Below, one piece after another: positions 16,317 through 25,916 of a stretch of 64,000 nucleotides of DNA. Under the pieces are notes generated by a model. That model saw only the letters and a program-made list of their open reading frames with translations. It searched no databases and was not told where the DNA came from. Source of the stretch: JABMQW01 sp964439935 (GTDB taxonomy: Bacteria > Fidelibacterota > Marinisomatia > Marinisomatales > TCS56); the NCBI GenBank assembly GCA_964439935.1, contig CAYTPW010000001.1, forward strand, positions 1 through 64,000, given 5' to 3'. The position numbers were made by a program, and so were the translations under genes. The stretch's first letter is position 1, and each line of letters begins with the position of its first letter.

Positions 16317-19085
16317 ATGAGAGACAGATTACTAACAAAACTTGCGACCTGGCTTGTGAAAAATCCCTGGTGGTCCTTGCTGATCATCAGCACCATCACC
16401 GTTGTCTTCGCTTGGTTCGCCAGCATGCTCGAATACCGTCTTAATATTACGGATATGATGCCGGAAGATGATCCGATGATTCAGGAATATCTGATGATCA
16501 TGGATGAATATGACGGCGCCAACAATATCATCATTGTAGCGGAGGGCGATCCCGACAAACTGGAAGCTTTCGCCGAGGATGTGGCACCTCAGGTTGCCGA
16601 CCTGGAAGAATATATCAAGAATGTAGTCCACAACATTCCGCTTAAATTTTTTACTACACACGGCTTGATGCTGTCGAAATCCAGTGATCTGAAAAACAGC
16701 CGTGAGCTGTTCGAGAATCCCAATCTTGTGGGGTTCCTGACCAACCTGAACAATAGTTTCGAAAAGGAATACATCCAGAGCGATGAACAGATCTCCAATC
16801 AGGAGCAGGAGCAGGGTGCCGTGCGTTTCCTGGATGGTATCCAGTCCTGGGTAACTGAATTTGATGGAGTTCTGGAGGGTGATCTACTAAACGCCGGACA
16901 GGATGCCACGGATGCGATCCTGGTTGGGGATCACTATTTCCGATCCTGGGATCGCCGGATGTTGATCATTCAGGCTTTCACAAATTTCGATATCATGGAT
17001 ATTGATCTGGACATAGCTGTAACCGATACCGTGGAAAAGATTGTCAAGTTGGCGGGAGAGAAACACGGTGTGCAGGCCGGGATTACTGGTGGAATCCCCG
17101 TCCAGCGCGATGAAATGAAGGCCATGGAGGAAAGTTCTTCAACCCTTTTCGTTTTGGCTCTGCTAGGTATTCTGGTCCTGTTTATTATCGCCTTCAGGAT
17201 GATCATCAGTCCCTTGTTCGCCATGATTACTCTGGTGATGGGGATTACCTGGGCACTGGGTCTGGCCTGGCTGGTATCCGGGTCGCTTAGCCTGTTTACT
17301 TCCATGATGGGCGTTATTCTCATAGGGTTGGGTATTGACTTTGCAATTCACATCATTTCAGTCTATACGGAAATGCGAGCCCAGGGCAAAGATCTGTTGG
17401 AATCCATGATCCAGACATTGAAAAAATCCGGTGGTGGGATCATCACAGGTGGAATAACTACGGCTCTGGCATTCATGACCCTGATGGTCGCTGAAATGGA
17501 CGGTATGAAAGAATTCGGGATCATGCTGGGCCTGGGTATTCTTATGACTATGGTGGCGACACTCACCGCTCTGCCAACCATGTTGACGCTCCGGGAACGT
17601 ACAAATATCCGGTTCCGGAAACTTTTAAAGAGAAATCAGGCTGATGCGAAGGTTAAACCAGCACGGGATATATCATTCTGGTTTTTAGGCGATCTGGCTC
17701 AATGGTTGTCCAGAAAATGGGTCACAGCATCATTTGTCGTCTTGATTGTTATACTGGCATTTGGCTATGTGGGATCAGGACTCGAATACGACTATGACAT
17801 GCTGAATATGGAGCCGGTAGGTCTCGAATCCATCGAGCTCCAGAAAAGACTACTGGATTATATGGATATGGATATTATGAGCACATTGATCACCGCCAAT
17901 AGTCTGGAAGAAGCCCGGGAAATTACCGATAAGCTTAAAAAGACCACTACCGCCGGGCGTATAGAATCTATATCAGATTTCCTGCCTCCTGTAGAAGAGC
18001 AAGCTGCTCGGGCAGCCCTGGTTACTGATATCAGATCAACCATTGAAAATGCGCAAACAACTGCCCAATTCACATCTGATGACTATAGCCGTCTGCGGGA
18101 AGAAATTGATCGTCTTGAAGCCAACATGCTGGAGATCCAGACCATGGCGATCATTGGTGGCCAGGATAAAGTCTACCTTAAATCAGCCCTGCTGGTAGGT
18201 ACTGTACCGGAAGAAGACGATCCTTCCCTGCTTGCCCTGCATGAGAAACTCAAACTGATCATGTCTGATATCAGCCGTGGTGTGCTCACGAACCTGCAAG
18301 CAAAATTAGACGAGCAGGGTGAGGCAGTCCTGGGATATATCAGCGAATTTCACAGGGACTTCAGCCGGGCTTATAGAGCAACTGTAATGAGTATGGCCAA
18401 TCCGGAACCTATTAGCATGGAAAGCCTTCCGGCAATGCTTAAAAAGCAGTATGTGGGAAAATCCGGTGACAGCTACCTGATTTTCGTTTATCCCAAACAG
18501 AATGCCTGGGAATACAATTTCATGATCAAGTTCCAGGAAGAGATGTACGAAATCAGTCCCCGCACAACCGGCATGATCACAATGACTTTCGTTTTCCTGG
18601 ATACGATGAAAAAAGATGGCAGTCTGGCGATCATATTAGCAATCATAGCAATATTTTTACTGCTCTTGCTGGATTTCAGGTCATTTCGTAAAGCAGGATT
18701 GGCAATCATACCGCTGATCGGGGGTATCATACTGATGGTGGGAACTATGCAGATGGCAGGTATGATGCTGAATATGATGAATCTGATAATAATCCCTTTG
18801 ATCATAGGTATTGGTGTGGATGATGGTGTGCATATCGTTCATCGTTATCGCGTTGAAGGAGATGATGCTCACAAGATAGTATTCGCTTCAACGGGAAGGG
18901 CCGTATTCCTTACATCCGTCACAACCATGATTGGTTTCGGAGTGCTCTGGTTCCATTTGCACCGCGGAATGGCCAGCATGGGTTCCTCATTATTTATCGG
19001 TGTCGGCACCTGTTTTATTGCCACTGTGTTCATTATCCCCGTCCTGGCAGGCATGGGCAAACAACTTCGTAAAAACAATAAATAG
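16317..19085 (+). CDS. RND/MMPL family transporter
   Basis: This 922-residue protein has two halves, each with one N-terminal transmembrane helix, a large periplasmic loop and a block of about five helices, as in RND exporters of the MMPL/HpnN type. The helices VILIGLGIDFAIHIISVY (first half) and IIGIGVDDGVHIVHRY (second half) carry the Asp residues expected for proton relay. The MMPL-like sequence PTMLTLRERTNIR lies after the first block. With the LolA-like carrier and the barrel it probably moves lipids, lipoproteins or hydrophobic compounds across the envelope. It ends the operon, 22 nt after the barrel gene. Confidence 0.9.
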   Translation: MRDRLLTKLATWLVKNPWWSLLIISTITVVFAWFASMLEYRLNITDMMPEDDPMIQEYLMIMDEYDGANNIIIVAEGDPDKLEAFAEDVAPQVADLEEYIKNVVHNIPLKFFTTHGLMLSKSSDLKNSRELFENPNLVGFLTNLNNSFEKEYIQSDEQISNQEQEQGAVRFLDGIQSWVTEFDGVLEGDLLNAGQDATDAILVGDHYFRSWDRRMLIIQAFTNFDIMDIDLDIAVTDTVEKIVKLAGEKHGVQAGITGGIPVQRDEMKAMEESSSTLFVLALLGILVLFIIAFRMIISPLFAMITLVMGITWALGLAWLVSGSLSLFTSMMGVILIGLGIDFAIHIISVYTEMRAQGKDLLESMIQTLKKSGGGIITGGITTALAFMTLMVAEMDGMKEFGIMLGLGILMTMVATLTALPTMLTLRERTNIRFRKLLKRNQADAKVKPARDISFWFLGDLAQWLSRKWVTASFVVLIVILAFGYVGSGLEYDYDMLNMEPVGLESIELQKRLLDYMDMDIMSTLITANSLEEAREITDKLKKTTTAGRIESISDFLPPVEEQAARAALVTDIRSTIENAQTTAQFTSDDYSRLREEIDRLEANMLEIQTMAIIGGQDKVYLKSALLVGTVPEEDDPSLLALHEKLKLIMSDISRGVLTNLQAKLDEQGEAVLGYISEFHRDFSRAYRATVMSMANPEPISMESLPAMLKKQYVGKSGDSYLIFVYPKQNAWEYNFMIKFQEEMYEISPRTTGMITMTFVFLDTMKKDGSLAIILAIIAIFLLLLLDFRSFRKAGLAIIPLIGGIILMVGTMQMAGMMLNMMNLIIIPLIIGIGVDDGVHIVHRYRVEGDDAHKIVFASTGRAVFLTSVTTMIGFGVLWFHLHRGMASMGSSLFIGVGTCFIATVFIIPVLAGMGKQLRKNNK

Positions 19086-19130
19086 GCAATAATCCGCTCT
19101 AGTGTGTACCGCTCTCGGGACATAACTTTG

Positions 19131-19388
19131 CTGCCACCATTTTCACGCCCTCTGGGCTACGACCCGGTAAACTCGACGACAATCCCAGTTTTTCCGCCTA
19201 CGCTGCGTCAACGGCGGACAGGTCGAAGGAGAAATTGGGTTTTTTCTTAATGGGATCGAGTGGTATAGAGTAGTACTGAGTAGTATGGAGAATACCGATA
19301 TTATGTACGGTTATTGGGGGGTATTAAATCGCCCAGTCCATTTTAATTATAAGAATAGCGTGTTAAAAACGTTGGTTTATGTACAATT
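19131..19388 (+). repeat. OIR repeat copy 7 (head subtype with filler)
   Basis: The copy opens with tgccaccattttcacgccct and then has gggctacgacccggtaaactcgac-type sequence with a ccgcc/ggcgg hairpin. The head cgagtggtatagagtagtac, tgagtagtatggagaatacc and a degenerate core (cagtccattttaattataag) follow. It closely parallels copies at 45750 and 49110. It lies at the 3' end of the minus-strand DUF1858 gene. Confidence 0.8.
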
Positions 19389-19532
19389 TTAGGGGCGGTA
19401 CGAATCAAGGAACTCGAACTCAAAAGGTGAGCCATAATGGGGGCGGATTACCTTAATACTCACAACTCAAAAAACTTAGACTTGTATATTCGAGTTGATA
19501 CTAATGATAAGTTAGTTGTCATCGATGATCTA

Positions 19533-20096
19533 TCAGTCTGTGTTCTTGAGGAAATACGATTTTATCAGATCATCATTTTCTTTATACGTCCAAACCGAAT
19601 AGCCCTTCGATTTCAGGATATCAATCCCTGGAGCGGGCAGGAATGAAGTTATGAGTTCAATAATCTCTCCTTTCTTGACGTTCTTTGCTTCATTGAGGAT
19701 AATAACTAATGTCATCTTGTCTTTGTCTTCAATTTTAGCCTCATCTACAGAGAGCGAAATCTTATCTGGAGAGAACCAATCTGGTTGCTGACTGAAATAA
19801 TCTTGATCCCCGTAGGAATCCACACTCACCGGCTGTCCTACCGCTTCTCTGAGTTTGCAAATCAACTCATTGAGAGGAACCCCACCAACAGATGAGATAT
19901 GCTTTAGGGTTGCAACCTTGGCTATCGACTTCCTTAGAATTGGATTTCTAAGTTTCTTAAACGGCGACGCAATACTAATCAAGACTTCTTCTAATTCTGG
20001 ATATGCTTCTAGCAGAGCATGGACTGTGACCGATGGAGTTATATCAAGACTATTTTGTGACACTTTGCTTTCCTCTTTTGCTTGGCTTAGCGACAT
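19533..20096 (-). CDS. DUF1858 domain protein with C-terminal TusA-like region
   Basis: Residues 18-90 match the DUF1858 pattern (PF08984): ITPSVTVHALLEAYPELEEV, then FKKLRNPILRKSIAKVATLK and VGGVPLNELICKLREAVG. The C-terminal half (DKMTLVIILNEAKNVKKGEI, then LITSFLPAPGIDILKSKGYS) resembles the TusA/DUF2249-like domain that follows DUF1858 in related proteins. There is no signal peptide, so it should be cytoplasmic. DUF1858 proteins tend to lie near iron-sulfur and sulfur-transfer genes. No such neighbour is adjacent here, and the function is unknown. A single Cys (in ELICKLREAV) is present. Confidence 0.8.
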   Translation of the reverse strand: MSLSQAKEESKVSQNSLDITPSVTVHALLEAYPELEEVLISIASPFKKLRNPILRKSIAKVATLKHISSVGGVPLNELICKLREAVGQPVSVDSYGDQDYFSQQPDWFSPDKISLSVDEAKIEDKDKMTLVIILNEAKNVKKGEIIELITSFLPAPGIDILKSKGYSVWTYKENDDLIKSYFLKNTD

Positions 20097-20150
20097 AACA
20101 TATATTACGGATTGTTATATTAAATGTAAATATGCTTAATTGGATGTTTG

Positions 20151-20252
20151 CCAAAACCCACCTTTTTAGTACTCCCCAACCTCCAAATACTCAATATCGT
20201 CCAGTCGATTTTGATTATGGGAATGCTGTGCCAAAAACGTAGGTTTATGGGA
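20151..20252 (+). repeat. OIR repeat copy 8 (part A)
   Basis: The copy reads ccaaaacccacctttttagt, actccccaacct, then the core ccagtcgattttgattatgg and tail aaaaacgtaggtttatggga. It lies in the divergent gap between the DUF1858 gene and the dehydrogenase. No clear part B is seen. Confidence 0.85.
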
Positions 20253-20432
20253 TAAATAAGTAGCTAGCATAACGGTGATAACATTCCATTGTGAAGTCCA
20301 GTGATTTGGTGTTAATATCTAACTAACATAGGGATAAGGGGTTGAGGATTGGAATATTATCCAACAAAATTGTCGTCTATACTGTTTCATTTAAGTTGCT
20401 CAATAACTAGTTAGAATGAAAAGGATACAACA

Positions 20433-21563
20433 TTGGGTAGAATAGTAGTCTTGGGCTGTGGGACAGTGGGAAAACACATGGCAATCGATCTGTGTAAGGA
20501 TCCCGGTTGTGATGTCATATCAGTAGACGTCAACCAAGAAGTCTTAGAAAACCTGGACAGTAAATATCCCATTCAGATCCAAGTTGAGGATCTCTCCACA
20601 GAGGAAGGCGTATCGCGGGCTGTTGAAGACGCGGATATTGTGATCGGTACGGTGCCCGGTATCATAGGATATTCAATGCTCGAAAGGGTAATTCGCGCCG
20701 GCAAGAATATCGTGGACATATCGTACTTTCCTGAAGATCCATTCGGCCTGGACTACCTGGCGAAGGAAATGAAAGTCACTGCCGTAGTGGACTGCGGTGT
20801 GGTACCAGGTCTGGCCAACATCATTCTCGGTGATCATTCACGTAAGATGAAGATCACCCGCTATGAGTGCTACGTTGGAGGAATTCCAAAGTCAAGGAAT
20901 GCGCCTTTAGAATACAAATCGCCATTTCCTGTCCTTGAGGTTTTAGAGGAATACGCTGGGTCCGGCAGGATGGTTGAAAATGGTAGAGTGGTCGTTAAGC
21001 CAATGCTCTCCGAAACAACGACAATCGATCTAGATAAGGCCGGCACCCTTGCATGTCTCAGCTCCGACGGGCTTAGAACTCTGGTCAGAACCATGGACAT
21101 CCCTGATATGTTCGAGAAGACCTTGCGCTATCCTGGGCATGTCGACCTGATGCGTATCTTTAAGGATACTGGATTCCTCAACATGGACCCTATTCTTGTG
21201 AAGGGTGCTTGGGTTCGGCCGATAGATGTGACAGCGTCGCTTGTCGCTCCTCTTTGGAAATACGAACCGGGCGAGGCCGATCTCACCGTTTTAAGAATGG
21301 TAATTTCTGGTTTGGAGGACGGCAAACCGGCAACATACACCTACGATCTGTGTGACGAATACAATCCCACAACAGGGGCTCTCTCCATGGCCCGGACGAC
21401 CGGGTACACCTGTACAGCGGTCACACGGTTGGTGCTTGACGGCCGTTATTCAGAAATAGGGATCAGTCCTCCCGAGTTCGTGGGTTGTATTGAAGGGTGC
21501 CGGGAAATCGTTGGGAGATATTTAGAGGATCGAGGTGTTCATTGTAAGTTGCAGCGGTCCTGA
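20433..21563 (+). CDS. Saccharopine dehydrogenase family protein
   Basis: The N-terminal Rossmann fold is clear: VVLGCGTVGKHMAIDL (GxGxxG type, residues 4-19) and SVDVN. DIVIGTVPGIIGYSMLERVI and VVDCGVVPGLANIIL are typical of saccharopine dehydrogenase / lysine 6-dehydrogenase-like proteins (about 376 aa). The family covers reductases of lysine and polyamine metabolism, so the exact reaction is open. The start is TTG at 20433 with aaagga about 9 nt upstream; no ATG in frame fits better. OIR copy 9 begins 3 nt after the stop codon. Confidence 0.85.
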   Translation: MGRIVVLGCGTVGKHMAIDLCKDPGCDVISVDVNQEVLENLDSKYPIQIQVEDLSTEEGVSRAVEDADIVIGTVPGIIGYSMLERVIRAGKNIVDISYFPEDPFGLDYLAKEMKVTAVVDCGVVPGLANIILGDHSRKMKITRYECYVGGIPKSRNAPLEYKSPFPVLEVLEEYAGSGRMVENGRVVVKPMLSETTTIDLDKAGTLACLSSDGLRTLVRTMDIPDMFEKTLRYPGHVDLMRIFKDTGFLNMDPILVKGAWVRPIDVTASLVAPLWKYEPGEADLTVLRMVISGLEDGKPATYTYDLCDEYNPTTGALSMARTTGYTCTAVTRLVLDGRYSEIGISPPEFVGCIEGCREIVGRYLEDRGVHCKLQRS

Positions 21564-21565
21564 TT

Positions 21566-21650
21566 TCCCCAACCTCTAAATTCCCATAAACGTCTAATCG
21601 ATTTTGATTATGTGTAGGGTGTGTCAAAAACGGCGGCAGTGCTGGGCAAA
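21566..21650 (+). repeat. OIR repeat copy 9 (part A, abutting a stop codon)
   Basis: The copy starts directly after the dehydrogenase stop: ccccaacctctaaattccca then the core ctaatcgattttgattatgt and tcaaaaacggcgg. The usual opening (accaaaacccatacc) is missing, so the gene end and the repeat may have been joined by deletion. Confidence 0.85.
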
Positions 21651-21678
21651 TCTTACTAAAGTTATTAGTTGGCAATAA

Positions 21679-21700
21679 AATGTTGTATATATACAACATT
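21679..21700. promoter_or_regulatory. Perfect 22-bp palindrome, probable operator of the HTH regulator
   Basis: The sequence aatgttgtata / tatacaacatt is a perfect inverted repeat ending 16 nt before the start of the HTH gene. Its centre (tatatata) could double as a promoter -10 element. A repressor binding here would control its own operon, which is inference from position and symmetry. Confidence 0.65.
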
Positions 21701-21716
21701 ATGTTTAATATCCACC

Positions 21717-21977
21717 ATGGAAACAAGGAGAATATTTAATCGAATAGCAATTCTTAGACGTGATCGGAATCTTTCACGAGTGGATTTAGCAAAAGCAATT
21801 GGTGTTAACTTTCAAACGATCGGCTACCTTGAGCGGCAGGATTATAATCCCAGTCTCGATCTTGCTTTTAAAATCAGTGAGTATTTCGAACTTCCTCTGG
21901 AGGTGATTTTCTCAACTTCACCATTTTCACCTCTCGGTGAAGAACTGCTAAAAGCCCAATCAAAGCGGGGAAATTAA
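21717..21977 (+). CDS. XRE-family HTH transcriptional regulator
   Basis: This 86-residue protein is almost only a Cro/C1-type helix-turn-helix: FNRIAILRRDRNLSRVDLAK, AIGVNFQTIGYLERQDYNPS and LAFKISEYFELPLEVIF. It resembles the small YozG-like regulators often paired with a membrane protein gene. The frame is open from 21669, but that would translate the palindrome; the ATG at 21717 is preferred. The next gene starts directly after the stop codon, so the two are co-transcribed. Confidence 0.9.
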   Translation: METRRIFNRIAILRRDRNLSRVDLAKAIGVNFQTIGYLERQDYNPSLDLAFKISEYFELPLEVIFSTSPFSPLGEELLKAQSKRGN

Positions 21978-22427
21978 ATGAACAATAATGCTATCTCATT
22001 AAAAAGTCGTAGATGGTTGATCTGTATTAATCTGATCACTTTGTGTGGCACGATCATATATTATGAACTGTTCAAAGAACTGATCAAAACAGCTGAACGG
22101 ACGCTCTATTTAGGTGGAATAATTGTCATTTTGCTACTGATCATTATAGTAACTTACTATTTCGTGTTTTACAAGACCCGGTTGTGGCATTTGGTTCATA
22201 TTTCTGATAAAGAGTTGGATGAACGTGAAATTCAGCTAACAAATCTTGGCCTGAAGTATGCGTATGCAATTTTTACGGTCACAGCCTTGGTAGTTATCTA
22301 TTGGCACAATATTGCTGAAATATATGTAAATGGTTTGACCGCGATAGGACTGCTCTATCTGGCCCACATATTACCTGCTACCGTAATCGGTTGGCGGGAA
22401 AAGAAAATTGCCTGGGGTAATCTCTAA
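21978..22427 (+). CDS. Small membrane protein paired with the HTH regulator
   Basis: The 149-residue protein has four predicted transmembrane segments (about 14-31, 45-66, 97-113 and 116-135) with a charged loop containing ELDEREIQLTNLGLKYAYAI. A DERE loop between helix pairs is characteristic of DUF2178-like proteins encoded next to YozG-like regulators. It directly follows the HTH stop codon. The function is unknown. Confidence 0.75.
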   Translation: MNNNAISLKSRRWLICINLITLCGTIIYYELFKELIKTAERTLYLGGIIVILLLIIIVTYYFVFYKTRLWHLVHISDKELDEREIQLTNLGLKYAYAIFTVTALVVIYWHNIAEIYVNGLTAIGLLYLAHILPATVIGWREKKIAWGNL

Positions 22428-22487
22428 TATACATCTATTAGTATTGGACAGCTACTAGGCTAAGCCAAAAAAAGTGGGGGATTACCA

Positions 22488-23549
22488 GTGATAAATAGAA
22501 TACTATTCATACAGCTGATAAGTTTATTGACTGGATTTACTTTCGGCGCAGACAGCCCTTCCAAAAACAGCATGACAAAGTCATACAAGTATATTTCCAA
22601 AGAAATATCGTATCCAGTTGACAAAGGTACAATATCCGGTACAATAACAATCCCACCGTGCGACGACTATCCATTATTAATTCTGGTGCCCGGTGGCGGG
22701 AAGCATGATCGGGATTATACAGTGTTCAATCATAAACCATTTCTGGTAATTGCCGACCACCTTGCCAAGCATAGAATAGCCACATTTCGTTATGATGAAA
22801 GAGGAGTTGGAAAATCAATTAGCGAGACCAGCTATCTCACGATTTCTGAAAAATCAGAAGATATTCAAAGGATAATTTATTATCTGAACCAGGACACTGA
22901 ATTAACCATCAATCAGATTGGTCTTCTCGGTCACAGTGAAGGGGGAATGGTCAGTTTGCAGACAGCAACCCAATTTCCGGCAATCTCATTTCTGATTCTG
23001 TTGGGTAATCCTGGTTTAAATGGTGAAGAATACCAACTGCAGTTTGAAGAAGTGTCCGGTAGAGCGCTTGGATTAAATGAGCATACGATCACTAACCGGA
23101 TAGCAACACAACGGCAAGTATTTAAAATACTGAAAACCTATGAACACAATACTGCTATAAAACATCTAGAAGTACTTTACCGCAATCTTTCACCACCAAT
23201 ACCGGAAGACAGGATAATGGCTGCGGTAAAAAGATTTAACTCACTTGCCTTCAGAAGCAATCTGGATTTTGATCCAGGCATTTATCTTAATCAAATACAA
23301 TGTCCAGTTATGGCCTTGTTTGCTGAATTTGATTACCACGTTCCAGCAGACAGAAATATGCCAGCACTGATCGCTGCCCTAAAAAGTGGTGGCAATACCG
23401 ACTTTTTGGTTGATGAATTGGAAGGTTTAAATCATTTTTTCCAAACGGCTGATCATAACAATCCCTTTGGCTATGATGAAATTGATGAAGCCATTGCACC
23501 ATTTGTTCTTAATACATTGGTTAATTGGGTAAACCACCAAACAAGGTAA
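22488..23549 (+). CDS. Secreted alpha/beta hydrolase (S33-like)
   Basis: A signal peptide (FIQLISLLTGFTFGA) precedes an alpha/beta-hydrolase domain. Visible features are LVPGGGKHDRDY (oxyanion region), FRYDERGVGKS, the nucleophile elbow GHSEGG (about 147-152), an acid in FAEFDYHVP and the catalytic His in LEGLNHFF. This layout is that of serine aminopeptidase S33 / acyl-esterase family proteins. The start is GTG at 22488 with a G-rich site (gtgggggatt) upstream. It precedes the barrel gene by 7 nt and probably shares a transcript with it. Confidence 0.85.
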   Translation: MINRILFIQLISLLTGFTFGADSPSKNSMTKSYKYISKEISYPVDKGTISGTITIPPCDDYPLLILVPGGGKHDRDYTVFNHKPFLVIADHLAKHRIATFRYDERGVGKSISETSYLTISEKSEDIQRIIYYLNQDTELTINQIGLLGHSEGGMVSLQTATQFPAISFLILLGNPGLNGEEYQLQFEEVSGRALGLNEHTITNRIATQRQVFKILKTYEHNTAIKHLEVLYRNLSPPIPEDRIMAAVKRFNSLAFRSNLDFDPGIYLNQIQCPVMALFAEFDYHVPADRNMPALIAALKSGGNTDFLVDELEGLNHFFQTADHNNPFGYDEIDEAIAPFVLNTLVNWVNHQTR

Positions 23550-23556
23550 TAAAATA

Positions 23557-24135
23557 ATGCGAATACATATTCCAATACTAATGGTTATATCAATCTTAAC
23601 CATAATTCTGAAAGCTGGGGATTTCCACAATGCGGGAATTAAAATTGGCTATAATCATTCGACAATAGTAGGGCAGAATCTACCGGGTAAAGCAGTCTCT
23701 GGAATACCCGGTTTCAGTGTCGGCGGTTATTACAGCTATCGATTTAATGAGCGATTATCCTTGAAACAGGAATTATTGCTGGCAACTAAAGGCTGCGTAA
23801 TAAATACGGTTGGAGACATCAGTCTGTACAATATTTTTATCTATCTTGAACTGCCGGTATTAGCTCAAATAACGTTTAAACAGCGGAACAAATTTATGCC
23901 AATTATTTATTGTGGTCCGGCAATTAGTAAGAAAATTGTGACCTTAAACTTTGTTGGTATTGTAGAAGATGTTCGCAAAATCGACTATGGTTTGATAGTT
24001 GGGGCTGGTATTGAATACTGGAAACTTTCACTGGATTTGCGTTATAACAGGAGTCTGATTGATTTTGATTTGAGTGATAAGAATAATGTATTGAAAAATC
24101 ATACGGTCTCGTTGTTAGCAGGATTTTCGTTTTAA
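23557..24135 (+). CDS. PorT-like outer-membrane beta-barrel protein
   Basis: A 192-residue protein with a signal peptide and the pattern of the small Bacteroidota-type outer-membrane barrel family (PF13568). It shows GIKIGYNHSTIVG, FSVGGYYSYRFNERLSLKQE, LELPVLAQITF, and a final strand ending in Phe (SLLAGFSF). The function is unknown beyond an outer-membrane location. It lies 7 nt after the hydrolase and 15 nt before the Ntn hydrolase, so the three probably form one operon. Confidence 0.8.
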   Translation: MRIHIPILMVISILTIILKAGDFHNAGIKIGYNHSTIVGQNLPGKAVSGIPGFSVGGYYSYRFNERLSLKQELLLATKGCVINTVGDISLYNIFIYLELPVLAQITFKQRNKFMPIIYCGPAISKKIVTLNFVGIVEDVRKIDYGLIVGAGIEYWKLSLDLRYNRSLIDFDLSDKNNVLKNHTVSLLAGFSF

Positions 24136-24150
24136 GGTTGGGAGGAATAG

Positions 24151-25407
24151 ATGAGAAGTACATATTATAGCTTAATAATTTGCTTGTTACTTGGGTTATT
24201 CCCCACCCCAGCCCGATCCTGCACGGTATTCAGTGCGGCCCAGGATGACGTAGTCCTGGGAGCTGCCAATAAAGATTGGGATAATCTTGAAACCTGTGCC
24301 TTATTCATTGCGCCATCCGAAGGAAAGTATGGCCGGGTGTATTTCGGTTATCAGATACCGGAAGGATTTCAGAATGCAGGAGGTATGAATGACCAGGGTT
24401 TATGGTACGATGGCGCCACTCTTCCAGAAAGAACTGATATACGCAACCATCATAATAAACCAACTGTCCAGGGTGAATTGTGTGAAAAGGCATTAGAAGA
24501 ATGCGCCACTGTTGATGAAGTAATTGCCCTATATACTCAATACCATTCACCACACTGGCAGGGACACAGTCTGTGGGCTGATCAACTTGGGAATTCGGTG
24601 ATAATTGAGTACGGGGAGGATGATGTCGTTTTTCTTCATAAGCGAAATACATATCAGGTTATGACTAATCATTACCTTTCAGACTCCCTCAATACCCGTT
24701 GGTACAACTGTTACCGTTATAATGTAGCTACCGATTTGCTGGAGAATTCAAATACTAATTCGATTAATTATCTTCGGTCGGTATTAGATGCCGTGCACCA
24801 GTCCGGGATACCACCGACTGTTTACTCCAATATATATGATCTAAAAAATGGTAAGATTTATGTACATAATTTCCATAATTATGATGAATATGTGATATTA
24901 GATTTACAGACCGAAATTGACAAAGGCGGCGCTTACTATAAATTGCCCGAACTTTTCAATCAGTTAGAATTACAATCTCCATCATCAGATGATGTGGTGT
25001 CTGCTGCTGCTGTCAATTTTATTTGGAATGGGGAGGCAGATTCATATCAGCTTTTTGTTTCCCAAGACTCCACTTTTTCTGATTGTATTGCTATCGATGT
25101 GTCGGATTCCGGTTTTCATCACACTAATAGTATTATTTTATGTTCGTTAGGACTTCCGTTATTATTAATTGGTGGATTATGGTCGCGGAGAAAAAATATA
25201 CTTGTGCTCATATCTTTACTGGCAGGGTTATACTTAACATCGTGCAGTATTGAAGGGTTAACATCACCCTATTCACCTTCAAAGAAAGACCATAGCAAGG
25301 TTATTGAAAATCTAGAAAGTGGTAAACAATACCATTGGAAAGTAAGAGTAACGGTTAGCGATGGAATTATCAGTGAAAGTATAGCTGAAAGTTTTATGAC
25401 AAAATGA
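24151..25407 (+). CDS. Ntn-hydrolase (C45-like acyltransferase) with interrupted FN3-like tail
   Basis: After a signal peptide the sequence ARSCTVFSA puts Cys24 at the mature N-terminus, as in linear amide C-N hydrolases and acyl-CoA:6-APA acyltransferase-like peptidases of family C45. GGMNDQGLWYDG (77-88) and GHSLWADQLGNSVIIEY (138-154) fit that group. The tail (about 275-418) looks like one fibronectin III domain: WNGEADSYQLFVSQDSTFSD opens it and GKQYHWKVRVTVSDG closes it. Between them (about 327-377) sit two hydrophobic segments and a lipobox-like LYLTSC. This is odd for a secreted protein and suggests an insertion or that the tail anchors in the membrane. The substrate is unknown. Confidence 0.75.
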   Translation: MRSTYYSLIICLLLGLFPTPARSCTVFSAAQDDVVLGAANKDWDNLETCALFIAPSEGKYGRVYFGYQIPEGFQNAGGMNDQGLWYDGATLPERTDIRNHHNKPTVQGELCEKALEECATVDEVIALYTQYHSPHWQGHSLWADQLGNSVIIEYGEDDVVFLHKRNTYQVMTNHYLSDSLNTRWYNCYRYNVATDLLENSNTNSINYLRSVLDAVHQSGIPPTVYSNIYDLKNGKIYVHNFHNYDEYVILDLQTEIDKGGAYYKLPELFNQLELQSPSSDDVVSAAAVNFIWNGEADSYQLFVSQDSTFSDCIAIDVSDSGFHHTNSIILCSLGLPLLLIGGLWSRRKNILVLISLLAGLYLTSCSIEGLTSPYSPSKKDHSKVIENLESGKQYHWKVRVTVSDGIISESIAESFMTK

Positions 25408-25517
25408 TTTAGAAGGATGATTGATATATCTTTATTAGACAAAATTTGATAAATACCCCGTACATTTGGAGCGTATCATTATTTTAAGATCGCCAGTAAT
25501 CCAATAGCGAATAGAAC

Positions 25518-25870
25518 TATGACACCATTTTCACGCCATCTATCTGCGTCCCGATAAAATCGGGAGGATTCTCTCGACAAGTCGGGACTGTGGGCTTACA
25601 GCAAAGAACCGGTTTTAGCCGATCTGTACCAAAACCCATACCTTTATGATACTCCCAGGCCTTCAAATTCCCAAAAACGCCTAATCGATTTTGATTATGG
25701 GAATGGTGTATCAAAAACGGAGGATTACGGATTCTAAGATTAATATAGAAGATAGCGTATCTCAAGAGTAACGAAACCTAATTAAACATGTGAAATAGTT
25801 GGATTTGTAATTTGAATACCTTAAGTTGTTATACCAAATCTAATCTAAGTTTGGGAGCGGATCAAATATT
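25518..25870 (+). repeat. OIR repeat copy 10 (head motif plus full length)
   Basis: The copy opens with acaccattttcacgcc and a filler hairpin (cccgataaaatcggg; cgacaagtcgggactgtggg). Part A (25628-25730) is nearly consensus: accaaaacccataccttta then the core and aaaaacggaggatta. Part B (25808-25870) has gaataccttaagttg and gggagcggatcaaa. It ends 46 nt before the LA_2272-like gene. Confidence 0.85.
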
Positions 25871-25916
25871 GGTGCTCCTACATAGTATATGGACCGAATT
25901 CCCAGGAGGATAAATC

